Positions 1 through 6,449 of a DNA stretch of 8,680 bases are shown in pieces; within the stretch, counting starts at the first letter, position 1; the number at the start of each line of letters is the position of its first letter. The stretch is from Bryobacteraceae bacterium (GTDB taxonomy: Bacteria; Acidobacteriota; Terriglobia; Bryobacterales; Bryobacteraceae), in contig JADGHK010000074.1 in assembly GCA_019686145.1 (NCBI GenBank), positions 1 to 8,680 on the forward strand, in the 5' to 3' direction. A program made the translations under genes and the position numbers. The notes under the pieces were generated by a model, which had not been told where the DNA came from, did no database searches, and was given only the letters and a program-made list of their open reading frames with translations.

Positions 1-763
1 CAGCAACCCTGACCGGCGTCTGCCCGACCACTTTCAGGGGCACCTGGTTGATGTCGGCCACGCCGCCGAGCATGCCGTTGGTGTAGATGTTGTAGTCCAT
101 GCGGCCGATCTGAACGTTACCCGCAGGGAGGAGGACATTCGACTCGCCGATTGTGCGCACGACGTCCATGAGGCTGAGCTGGTGAGCTTCCAGTTTGTAG
201 GGATCTGCGTAGAGCAGCATCTGGCGGTTGCGGCCGCCGAAGGGCTGCGGCACGGACGAGCCCGGGACGCCAGCCAGCTGGTTTCGAATGACGTTCTGTG
301 CGATGTCCTTGAGCTGCGTCTCAGACAGGTTCTCGCCGCCGAGGGTCAGGAGGCAGACAGGAAGGTTGGAGGCATCGAACTTCAAAACAACGGGCGGCAG
401 CGTCCCGGGTGGGAGGCGGCTCATTTCCGCAGTCGCAAGACCACCGACCATGGCCGCGGCCGCATCAGGATCGGTCCCCGGATGAAAGAAGACTTTGATG
501 ATGCTGACGCCGGTCAGCGACCTGGATTCGATATGCTCAATGCCGCTGCCAAGCGTCAGGAACCGCTCCAGCCGGTAGGTAATGCTGTTTTCCACCTGCT
601 CCGGCGGCATGCCGGAGTAGAACGTTGCGACTACGACGACGGGAATTTTGATGGCCGGGAACATGTCGACCGGCATGCGCAGCACGCTGACGGTGCCGAG
701 AATGGCGATGATGAGGCACGCGACGACGATGAAATAGGGAGTCCTGATTGCGAATGTCGACAT
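1..763 (-). CDS. RND efflux permease, N-terminal part (cut by window edge)
   Basis: This is the inner-membrane proton-driven pump of a tripartite efflux system. Only the first 254 codons are present; the gene continues past position 1. My translation starts MSTFAIRTPYFIVVACLIIA: a short cytoplasmic N-terminus, then TM1 at about residues 9-29, then the motif LRMPVDMFPAI and the start of the periplasmic porter domain with FYSGMPPEQVE, LTLGSGIEHIESRS and LPPGTLPPVVLKFDASNLP. These are typical of the AcrB/MdtB-like (HAE) branch. The opening does not resemble heavy-metal (CzcA/CusA) pumps. The ATG lies 7 bases after the adaptor stop, and a GGAG within the end of the adaptor gene can serve as ribosome site. 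The substrate cannot be read from this part, because the TM4 proton-relay aspartates are outside the window. Family call very secure, substrate class unknown. Confidence 0.93.
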   Translation of the reverse strand, partial: MSTFAIRTPYFIVVACLIIAILGTVSVLRMPVDMFPAIKIPVVVVATFYSGMPPEQVENSITYRLERFLTLGSGIEHIESRSLTGVSIIKVFFHPGTDPDAAAAMVGGLATAEMSRLPPGTLPPVVLKFDASNLPVCLLTLGGENLSETQLKDIAQNVIRNQLAGVPGSSVPQPFGGRNRQMLLYADPYKLEAHQLSLMDVVRTIGESNVLLPAGNVQIGRMDYNIYTNGMLGGVADINQVPLKVVGQTPVRVA

Positions 764-770
764 AGCCCTG

Positions 771-2000
771 CTACTGCTCCGGAGAGAGGATCTTCGGCAC
801 CACCTTGTCGCCGGCCTTCAGACCTGCCCGCCGTCCCGTGATCACCAGATCCGATTCCCGTAGTCCGGCTACGATTTCAACGCGCCGCGGGTCCTCAATC
901 CCAAGCTGTACCGGCTCGACCCGGATCAGGCCGGATGGATCTACGACAAAGGCTGTGGCAGAGGCGCCCGAACGTTCAATCGCTTCCACGGGGACAACCA
1001 GTGCGTTGTCGCGTCTCTTCGTTTCCAATACGACTTCCGCGTACATCCCCGGCAGAATCACGCCTTCCGGATTGGGAACATCCACTTCGGCGATCATCGT
1101 TCGGGTTGACGGATCGACCTTGTAGGTGCATCGAGCCACGCGTCCTGCGAAGCTGCGTCCGAGCGACTTCACCCGAACCTCGGCAGGCTGCCCGACATGC
1201 ACGGAAGGCACAAGCGATTCCGGCACCGGCAGGCTCAGGCGGAGTGTGCTGATCTGCGAGAGCCGGACGACCGGCATCGCCTGCGACTGCGAGGATATGC
1301 CCGCCTGAATCATGGAGCCGACGTTTGCGTAGCGTTTGGTAATGGTTCCGGCAAACGGGGCAGTGATCGTGACGTAGTTGCGCAGCGTGCGAAGCCGGGC
1401 CTCCTCCGCCTTGGCGGCGCGGAATCTGCTCTGCTGGGCCTGCAGCTTCGATTTTGCGGCGGCAAGCTGGGCTTCGGCGACCAAATCTCTTGACTGCGAT
1501 TCATCCAGCTCCTGCTGCGGAATCAGACCCGGCTCCCGGCCAGCCACCTCCTTCAGCCGCTGGTAGGAAACATGAGCAATCTGATGCGCCGATTCCACGC
1601 GCTTCAGCTCGTCTTCTGCCGCTGTTATCTCTGAAGCCGTCTGCTCGACCAGGGCTGCGGCTTTCGAGAGCTCGTCGTTCATCTCCGGGATTTCCAGTTC
1701 GGCGAGCAGCTCTCCTTCGCGCACCCGGTCACCGATGTCGACCCGGATAGAACGGACGTAGCCGGCCACCTTGGCCATGACGTCGACTTCCTGAAATGGC
1801 TGGAACTCCGCCGTCAGCACCGTCGTGCTTGAAATGGCTGCGCGTTCTACCCGCACGACGGGTACGACCGCCTCCGGCCCCTGGGTCTTCACGCTACTGG
1901 CCTGCATCGGGGTTTCGGCAGGAGAGCAGGCAATCTGGGTCAGAGCCGCGACCCCGGTGGCAGCCATCCCCACTGTCCGCCAAAGAAGATTCAGTTTCAA
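771..2000 (-). CDS. RND periplasmic adaptor (HlyD/AcrA-type membrane fusion protein)
   Basis: This 409-residue periplasmic adaptor bridges the RND permease and the TolC-like channel. The N-terminus has a hydrophobic signal ending in TQIAC, so Cys25 may be lipidated; the box is imperfect, with Gln at -3. The first lipoyl half is at about residues 77-103 (KVAGYVRSIRVDIGDRVREG). A helical hairpin rich in Ala, Glu and Lys spans about 108-207. The second lipoyl half is at about 208-225 (TITAPFAGTITKR). Beta-barrel and membrane-proximal domains follow (LPGMYAEVVLET, VVPVEAIERSG, VITGRRAGLKAGDKVV). Length is normal for the family. The start codon is TTG, chosen because AGGAG sits 7 bases upstream, the signal peptide begins there and it overlaps the stop of the channel gene. 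It lies in one operon with the channel upstream and the permease downstream. Confidence 0.94.
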   Translation of the reverse strand: MKLNLLWRTVGMAATGVAALTQIACSPAETPMQASSVKTQGPEAVVPVVRVERAAISSTTVLTAEFQPFQEVDVMAKVAGYVRSIRVDIGDRVREGELLAELEIPEMNDELSKAAALVEQTASEITAAEDELKRVESAHQIAHVSYQRLKEVAGREPGLIPQQELDESQSRDLVAEAQLAAAKSKLQAQQSRFRAAKAEEARLRTLRNYVTITAPFAGTITKRYANVGSMIQAGISSQSQAMPVVRLSQISTLRLSLPVPESLVPSVHVGQPAEVRVKSLGRSFAGRVARCTYKVDPSTRTMIAEVDVPNPEGVILPGMYAEVVLETKRRDNALVVPVEAIERSGASATAFVVDPSGLIRVEPVQLGIEDPRRVEIVAGLRESDLVITGRRAGLKAGDKVVPKILSPEQ

Positions 2001-3289
2001 TGCAGTGCTCCTGTTGCATAGTTCAGATTGGCCAGCTTGGCGAGATACTCGTACTTCGCGTTTGCACTGGCAATCTGCGCCGTCGTCAGTGAAAGCTGAG
2101 CCTGCGTCAGCTCGAGGATTCCGCTGAGGCCGATGTCATAGCGGGCCTGGGCAAGACGGAGGGTAGTGGCTGCCTGGTCGACGAGCCTCGCAGTCACGCC
2201 AAGCTTCTGCCAGGCATTGTCGGCCTCAATCCAGGCGACACGCACGTCGGCCGCGATCTGCAGGGCCAAAGCCTCGGCATCTTTCGCTGTTCCGCGCGCG
2301 CGAAGCTCGGCTTCCGCGTGACGGGCGGCATTCAATCCGCCATTGAGGAACGGGATCGAAACATTCAGGCCGACTGCGCTGTACTGGCCCGCCAGATTTC
2401 CTTGACGGACCGGAACCGCTCCAATCACTCCTACCGCACTGATTGCCGGATACCGCAGTTTCTTTTCCGCTTCTGCAAATCGCTCGGCGGCCGACTGGTT
2501 CAGATTCAGGGCCGCCAGATCCGGGCGCCTCCGAAGGGCCTCTTGCACAAGGCTTTCCACATCTTCAGGAATGCGATCCAGCAACGGGACGTCGACTACC
2601 TCAAAGTCGGCCGCCTTCGTTTCGCCCATGGCCGCGGCAAGCTGTGCACGGCTGGCCTTCACGTTATTTTCGGCCTGGTAGAGCGCCAGTTCGGCTTCCG
2701 ACACCGCTACTTCAGCAAAGCTTACATCGAGCGTGGATTTGAGGCTGCTCTCGGCGAGGGCCCGCACCTGGCGCAACGTGACGCGCTGCATCTCCAGCCG
2801 GGCCTGCGCGACCCGCAGCACCGCTTCAGCGGCCAGGACGGCGTAATAAGCCTGATTCACCCGCAGCAGGATCTGCGCCTGCGTCGCGTCGACGTTTCTG
2901 TCCTGCGCGGCGTTCCTTAGCCGGGCCGAATCGGCGAGCTTCGAGGTGCGGCCGAAATCGGTTACGAGCTGGCTGAACCCCAATCCGGTGGCGGCCCTGC
3001 TCGCGAGCCCGGACGTCTGGAGCATTCCGGCGGCGATCGAAGTATCGCGGTCCGCCCCGACCGTTGTCAGATTGCCGGTCAACACAGGCTGGAACGCAGA
3101 CCGGACCTGCTTTAGGACAGCGCCGGCCGCCTGCGCATTGTAGCGCGCGGAGGCGAGCTGTGGATGGTTCCGGAGAGCAAGCTCCTCCGCCTGCTCCAGG
3201 GTAATCGTGCGAGGCTGTTGCGCGGGGAGGAGCGCCGCACAGAGCCCCATCAGGAGCAGCCGGACATTCAGCCGAAAACGCCACTGCAT
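1997..3289 (-). CDS. TolC-family outer membrane efflux channel
   Basis: First gene of the efflux operon; it encodes the outer-membrane duct of the tripartite pump. With the ATG at 3289 the protein has 430 residues, normal for the family. It begins with a clear signal peptide: a basic n-region (MQWRFRLNVR), a hydrophobic core (LLLMGLCAALL) and likely cleavage near PAQQ. The mature part opens with ITLEQAEELALRNHP, the usual start of the first outer-membrane-efflux repeat. Long Ala/Leu/Gln-rich helices follow, including LVTDFGRTSKLADSARLR and, in the second repeat, SIPFLNGGLNAARHAEAE. It ends in LANLNYATGALH, a common family C-terminus. The start is uncertain. An in-frame ATG at 3388 has a better-spaced AGGAG (5 bases) but would add 33 residues ahead of the signal peptide. 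The AGGAG before 3289 lies 11 bases away. Confidence 0.92.
   Translation of the reverse strand: MQWRFRLNVRLLLMGLCAALLPAQQPRTITLEQAEELALRNHPQLASARYNAQAAGAVLKQVRSAFQPVLTGNLTTVGADRDTSIAAGMLQTSGLASRAATGLGFSQLVTDFGRTSKLADSARLRNAAQDRNVDATQAQILLRVNQAYYAVLAAEAVLRVAQARLEMQRVTLRQVRALAESSLKSTLDVSFAEVAVSEAELALYQAENNVKASRAQLAAAMGETKAADFEVVDVPLLDRIPEDVESLVQEALRRRPDLAALNLNQSAAERFAEAEKKLRYPAISAVGVIGAVPVRQGNLAGQYSAVGLNVSIPFLNGGLNAARHAEAELRARGTAKDAEALALQIAADVRVAWIEADNAWQKLGVTARLVDQAATTLRLAQARYDIGLSGILELTQAQLSLTTAQIASANAKYEYLAKLANLNYATGALH
2008..2012 (-). promoter_or_regulatory. Ribosome binding site of the adaptor (TTG start)
   Basis: On the minus strand AGGAG stands 7 bases before the TTG at 2000-1998, inside the last codons of the channel gene. 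It settles the unusual TTG start. Together with the TTGA stop/start overlap it suggests translational coupling of channel and adaptor. Confidence 0.7.
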
Positions 3290-3484
3290 CAGCCGGCGGA
3301 CTCCTGCCTGGGTCTCGTCATGAGGGGGGAGCCTCGAACTCCGCAGTCGAAGGGAAATGAGACAATCTCCTTGTAGAGGAAGCCGCATTTGCGCTCCTGT
3401 TTCCTGGTTCAAGCGCGTAGCGGCTCTCAGTTGAGGTCCCAGGCTCGGCATTCCGGTGATAACCTGACGCAGTCTTGGTGAAAA

Positions 3485-3513
3485 TCGACTCGTGCTTCCT
3501 CTAGTTCTATATT
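3485..3513 (+). promoter_or_regulatory. Candidate sigma70 promoter of the regulator operon
   Basis: TCGACT (3485-3490, 4 of 6 to TTGACA) is followed by exactly 17 bases and TATATT (3508-3513, 5 of 6 to TATAAT). Transcription would start near 3520, giving a leader of about 90 bases before the ATG at 3608. This is a pattern match only, in the most AT-rich stretch of the spacer. Confidence 0.45.
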
Positions 3514-3535
3514 TCGTACGCTGCCTGTGCTACTT

Positions 3536-3578
3536 AAGAGTTTCTGAACATTGCCTTACAACGGCGTCAGGAACTCTT
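3536..3578 (+). promoter_or_regulatory. 12-bp inverted repeat / leader hairpin upstream of the response regulator
   Basis: AAGAGTTTCTGA (3536-3547) pairs with TCAGGAACTCTT (3567-3578) over 12 positions, with one T/G wobble and a 19-base loop. As RNA it would form a stable hairpin in the presumed leader, ending about 30 bases before the start codon. As DNA it is an 11-of-12 palindrome whose half-sites are centred 31 bp apart, about three helical turns, so it could equally be an operator. It is not a terminator, because no T-run follows. Confidence 0.55.
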
Positions 3579-3607
3579 CATTTGGCGGTGCGCCGGAATC
3601 AGGCTAT

Positions 3608-4312
3608 ATGAGAAAGCAGGTGCACATCCTCGTTGTTGAAGATGAACCGAAGCTGGCGAACGCCCTGAAAGACGGGCTCGAGAATGAGAAGTATCGTGTT
3701 TCGGTCGCGGCTTCCGGCGAGGAAGGGTTCTATCTGCTCCACTCCGATCAGTTTGACCTGCTGATGCTCGACGTCATGCTCCCGGGCCGGAGCGGCTTCG
3801 AAATTCTCGCGAGGCTGCGGCAAAACGGGATGAAGATACCGGTCCTGCTGCTGACGGCTCGCGATTCCGTCGATGACCGTGTCTACGGGCTCGATCTGGG
3901 CGCGGACGATTATCTGGTGAAGCCTTTTGCCTTTCCGGAGCTGCTTGCGCGAGTCCGGGCGCTGCTGCGGCGGGGCGGTCAGGAGAAGACGGGCCGGATG
4001 AGCGTTGGCGATCTGGTGATCGACCCGGCGGTGCGTTCGGTCTGGCGAAACGGGCAGCTCATCGAGCTCACCGCGCGCGAGTATGACCTGCTGGAGTATC
4101 TGGTCCGCAACCAGGGATCCGTGGTCTCGCGGGAGATGCTGGCTCGCGACGTATGGAAAGAAACGGCGCGCGCGACGCCGATCGATAACGTCATCGACGT
4201 CCACGTCGCCCGGCTGCGCCGTAAGATCGACGACGGCTTCGAGCGGAAGCTGGTCCATACCGTGCGCGGGGTTGGCTTCATCGTTCGGGAGGAGCCCGAA
4301 TGTTTTCGCTAA
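3608..4312 (+). CDS. OmpR-family DNA-binding response regulator
   Basis: This 234-residue transcription factor is the output half of the two-component system. The receiver domain covers about residues 5-118: acidic pair E11/D12, phospho-acceptor D55 in MLDVMLPGRSG, T83 (LLLTARD) and K105 (DYLVKPF), so all catalytic positions are intact. The winged-helix DNA-binding domain follows (about 135-228) with ELTAREYDLLEYLVRN, a recognition-helix region around NVIDVHVARLRRKID and the wing HTVRGVGFIV. It is of the CusR/CopR-like type. The ATG at 3608 puts the receiver right at the N-terminus. The frame is open back to a TTG at 3551, but that would add 19 unrelated residues and starts in the loop of the inverted repeat. 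The gene overlaps the kinase by 13 bases. It probably regulates the divergent efflux operon, which is inferred from position. Confidence 0.95.
   Translation: MRKQVHILVVEDEPKLANALKDGLENEKYRVSVAASGEEGFYLLHSDQFDLLMLDVMLPGRSGFEILARLRQNGMKIPVLLLTARDSVDDRVYGLDLGADDYLVKPFAFPELLARVRALLRRGGQEKTGRMSVGDLVIDPAVRSVWRNGQLIELTAREYDLLEYLVRNQGSVVSREMLARDVWKETARATPIDNVIDVHVARLRRKIDDGFERKLVHTVRGVGFIVREEPECFR
4287..4294 (+). promoter_or_regulatory. Ribosome binding site of the sensor kinase
   Basis: GGGAGGAG ends 5 bases before the kinase ATG at 4300 and lies within the last codons of the regulator gene. It is a strong site and fits coupled translation across the 13-base overlap. Confidence 0.7.
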
Positions 4313-5805
4313 ACCGCCGGCACATCCGCACGCGCCTGACGATTTACTTCGTTACGGTGCTCGCCGTCATACTGCTGGTCTACTCGACAGCGGCGTGCTT
4401 CCTCCTGCTGCAGGATCTGCGGTCGCAACTTGTTCGTCACGCAATCCAGGACCTCGAAACCGTGGAGGGTCTTCTCTACTTCACTCCGGAGGGAAAGCTC
4501 CTCCTCCGCGACGACTACCACAACCACCCGGAATCCAAGGAAGTTCTGGAACGGCTGGTGGAAGTACGGTCGCTCAAAGGCGAGGTGTTGTTTCGAAACG
4601 AGCGGCTAGGCAACCGCTCTCTCGGCGATACTCTGCTTCCGAACGAGGGCGTGGGCGGCTATTCGGAGCGGGAGTTCGTGTTGAGCGACGGCTTGCGCGT
4701 TGCGCTCGTAAGCCGCCGGCATTCGATCGATGGCTATCCAACGATCATTCGCGTGGCGTACAGCCAGGAGCCGATGTGGAGGCACTTTCGGGCGAACTTG
4801 ATCTCGCTCGTGCTGCCGCTGCCGGTGGTCCTGATCATTGCCGGAGTTGGAGGCTACAGCCTGGCGTCCAGAGCGCTTCGGCCGATTCAAGTGATGGCGA
4901 GGAAAGCCGAGCAGATCACGATCGACCGGTTGCATGAGCGGCTGCCGGTCAATCCGTCTGACGGAGAAACGGCCGATCTCGCCCGCGTGTTCAACGCAGT
5001 CCTGGTCCGCCTGGAGGAAGCGTTCGAACGGCTGCGGCGGTTTACGTCCGACGCCTCTCACGAGCTAAGGACCCCGCTCGCCGCCATACGGAGCGTCGGC
5101 GAAGTTGGGTTGCAGCGCGGCTCCACCGCGGAGGACTACCGGGATGTCATCGGCAGCATGCTTGAAGAGGTGAATAAGCTCACCAGGCTGGTGGATCATC
5201 TCCTGATCATTGCGCGGGCGGACGCCGGCGACGTTCAGCTCAATCCAACGTCTTTCTCAGCCGTCGATCTCGTCCACGAGTGCGTAGCGCTGTTTGAGGT
5301 CCTTCTGGAGGAGAACGGTCAGTCGCTCCATATCGATGCTCCAGTTGATGGAATGATCCATGGCGACAGGCTCCTGCTGCGGCAAGCGCTGGTCAATGTG
5401 CTTCACAACGCGATCAAGTACACGCCTCGCGGCGGAACGATCACGATTCGCGTGCAGTTCGGCGCGGACCAGGTCGTACTGGAAGTGGAAGACACGGGTC
5501 CGGGGATTCCGGAACAGCATCTCTCGAAAGTGTTTGACCGGTTCTATCGCGCCGAAGAAGGGCGATCCTCAAGCATATCCGGAGCCGGGCTGGGACTTGC
5601 CATCGTGCGATGGAACGTCGAAGCCCATGGCGGGTCGATCACGGCTCACAGTGGCAAGGGGCGCGGCTGCACGTTCCGGATCACGCTGCCCGCCGCACAC
5701 TCTGCCGTTGGCGGAACAAGCGCGATGGGCGCAGGTCACAAGCCGAAGAATCTCGCGAGTTCAGTGCGAGATATGGCCGCCGTAAGTCCTCGCGGCGGGG
5801 TGTAA
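4300..5805 (+). CDS. Membrane sensor histidine kinase (HAMP, HisKA, HATPase)
   Basis: This 501-residue inner-membrane sensor autophosphorylates and passes phosphate to the regulator encoded just upstream. TM1 is at about residues 14-37, a periplasmic loop of about 125 residues follows, and TM2 is at about 168-188. Then comes HAMP (SRALRPIQVMARKAEQI, about 189-242), the H-box FTSDASHELRTPL with phospho-accepting H254, the N-box with N370 (LHNAIKYTPRGG), the G1 box DTGPGIP from D398, an F-box (VFDRFYRAEEG) and the G2 box GAGLGLA at 428-434. All catalytic motifs are intact. The layout resembles CusS-type heavy-metal sensors, but the ligand is unknown. A loop segment D71-D72-Y73-H74-N75-H76 could bind metal (speculation). 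About 35 residues of Gly/Ala/Ser-rich tail follow the last strand (FRITLPAA), which is longer than usual. Confidence 0.95.
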   Translation: MFSLNRRHIRTRLTIYFVTVLAVILLVYSTAACFLLLQDLRSQLVRHAIQDLETVEGLLYFTPEGKLLLRDDYHNHPESKEVLERLVEVRSLKGEVLFRNERLGNRSLGDTLLPNEGVGGYSEREFVLSDGLRVALVSRRHSIDGYPTIIRVAYSQEPMWRHFRANLISLVLPLPVVLIIAGVGGYSLASRALRPIQVMARKAEQITIDRLHERLPVNPSDGETADLARVFNAVLVRLEEAFERLRRFTSDASHELRTPLAAIRSVGEVGLQRGSTAEDYRDVIGSMLEEVNKLTRLVDHLLIIARADAGDVQLNPTSFSAVDLVHECVALFEVLLEENGQSLHIDAPVDGMIHGDRLLLRQALVNVLHNAIKYTPRGGTITIRVQFGADQVVLEVEDTGPGIPEQHLSKVFDRFYRAEEGRSSSISGAGLGLAIVRWNVEAHGGSITAHSGKGRGCTFRITLPAAHSAVGGTSAMGAGHKPKNLASSVRDMAAVSPRGGV

Positions 5806-5833
5806 TCGCAGGTTGCTCCCCCCGGGTGTTGCA

Positions 5834-6394
5834 GTGAAAACGGATCTGACATTCAAAAGCCTCCTCAGTGGAGGGGACCGCCGCTCCATCGCTGGCGCCC
5901 GCCGCGTGGTCGAGCTGGTGCTGGATCAGCCGGAGCGGGTCAGGGAAGTAGCCGCGCTTGCGCGGGACAGTGACTGGCTCGTCTCCTTGCGGGCAATGGA
6001 TGTCCTTGAAAAGCTGGTCCGCAAGCACGCTGACTGGGTTCAACCTCACAAGAAACTGTTCATCGGTCCTCTCGCTGATCGCGAGGAATGGGAGATGCGC
6101 CTGCAAATCGTCCGTGCGCTGCCTTTGCTTGCCTGGACCCGCCGCGAGCAAAAGCGCGCGGTCGAGATTCTGCTCCGCGACGTTGAGCATCCGAACAAGT
6201 TCGTGCGAGCCTGGGCGCTGGACGGTCTGGCGCGCTTCGCTGAGCAGGACGCGACGCTTGCGCCCGTGGTGCGCGAACAATTGGAGGCCTTCGAACATTC
6301 GGGTAGCGCCGCCCTGATTGCCCGGGCAAAAGCAATTCGCGCCCGCCTCCTCAAGTTCTCACGCAACAGACAGCGCCGCACACAACCCGCTTAA
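5834..6394 (+). CDS. Small HEAT-repeat protein, function unknown
   Basis: This 186-residue soluble protein has no signal peptide or membrane segment. It is built of amphipathic helix pairs. Repeats can be seen at about 24-65 (VVELVLDQPERVREVAALAR, then WLVSLRAMDVLEKLVRKH), 68-115 (EWEMRLQIVRALPLLAWTRR) and 116-175 (HPNKFVRAWALDGLARFAEQ, then a last pair). The N-terminal LLSGGDRRSI followed by a VVELV helix matches, from memory, a group of small HEAT-repeat proteins found in many bacteria, none with a known role that I can name. Such folds usually bind protein partners; no catalytic motif is visible. The gene begins 28 bases after the kinase stop, so it is probably third in the regulatory operon. 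The GTG at 5834 was chosen because the TTG at 5813 has no spaced ribosome site; GGG at 5824-5826 is weak support. Confidence 0.82.
   Translation: MKTDLTFKSLLSGGDRRSIAGARRVVELVLDQPERVREVAALARDSDWLVSLRAMDVLEKLVRKHADWVQPHKKLFIGPLADREEWEMRLQIVRALPLLAWTRREQKRAVEILLRDVEHPNKFVRAWALDGLARFAEQDATLAPVVREQLEAFEHSGSAALIARAKAIRARLLKFSRNRQRRTQPA
5994..6026 (+). repeat. 33-bp direct repeat, copy A (inside the HEAT gene)
   Basis: This segment encodes most of AMDVLEKLVRKH in the HEAT gene. It matches copy B, 472 bases downstream, at 28 of 33 positions with no gap (29 of 34 counting the G before). Because 472 is not a multiple of three, the two copies lie in different frames. Confidence 0.75.
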
Positions 6395-6420
6395 GCGAGT
6401 CACGATCGCTACGCGGTCGT

Positions 6421-6443
6421 ACCGTCTCCAGGACGGTTTCTTT
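6421..6443 (+). terminator. Rho-independent terminator candidate after the HEAT gene
   Basis: ACCGTC (6421-6426), a loop TCCAG and GACGGT (6432-6437) form a 6-bp stem followed by TTCTTT. It lies 27 bases after the HEAT stop codon, where the regulator-kinase-HEAT transcript would end. The stem is short, so strength is uncertain. Confidence 0.5.
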
Positions 6444-6449
6444 GCACGG

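Larger units (their letters stand above)
3290..3607. other. Divergent control region between efflux operon and two-component operon
   Basis: This 318-base spacer separates two operons pointing away from each other. It must hold promoters for both, and it is the natural place for the response regulator to bind. From about 3480 to 3580 it is visibly more AT-rich than its surroundings. Seen in it: a sigma70-like promoter toward the regulator, a 12-bp inverted repeat with a 19-base loop, and two GGTGAWAA copies (W = A or T) 22 bases apart at 3455 and 3477. I could not find a convincing promoter toward the efflux operon. The part from 3290 to 3451 is open in frame with the channel gene and may include an N-terminal extension of it. 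Confidence 0.7.

Noticed and set aside
182..841. Plus-strand open frame of 219 codons over the permease and the adaptor 3' end.
   Set aside because: It crosses the junction of two clear minus-strand genes and has no recognisable domain.
3318..3340. On the minus strand GGAG-TTCGAGG-CTCC looks like a tRNA T-arm, raising the idea of a tRNA gene or attachment site.
   Set aside because: Only four stem pairs form, and no acceptor, anticodon or D-arm can be placed at the right distances. No integrase or direct repeat is nearby.
3599..4258. Minus-strand open frame of 219 codons opposite the response regulator.
   Set aside because: It lies wholly over a well-conserved regulator gene and shows only the composition expected of a GC-rich antisense frame.
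5777..5798. CCGCCG/CGGCGG hairpin at the end of the kinase gene as a terminator separating it from the HEAT gene.
   Set aside because: It lies inside the coding region, has a 10-base loop and is followed by GGTGTAATCG without a T-run.
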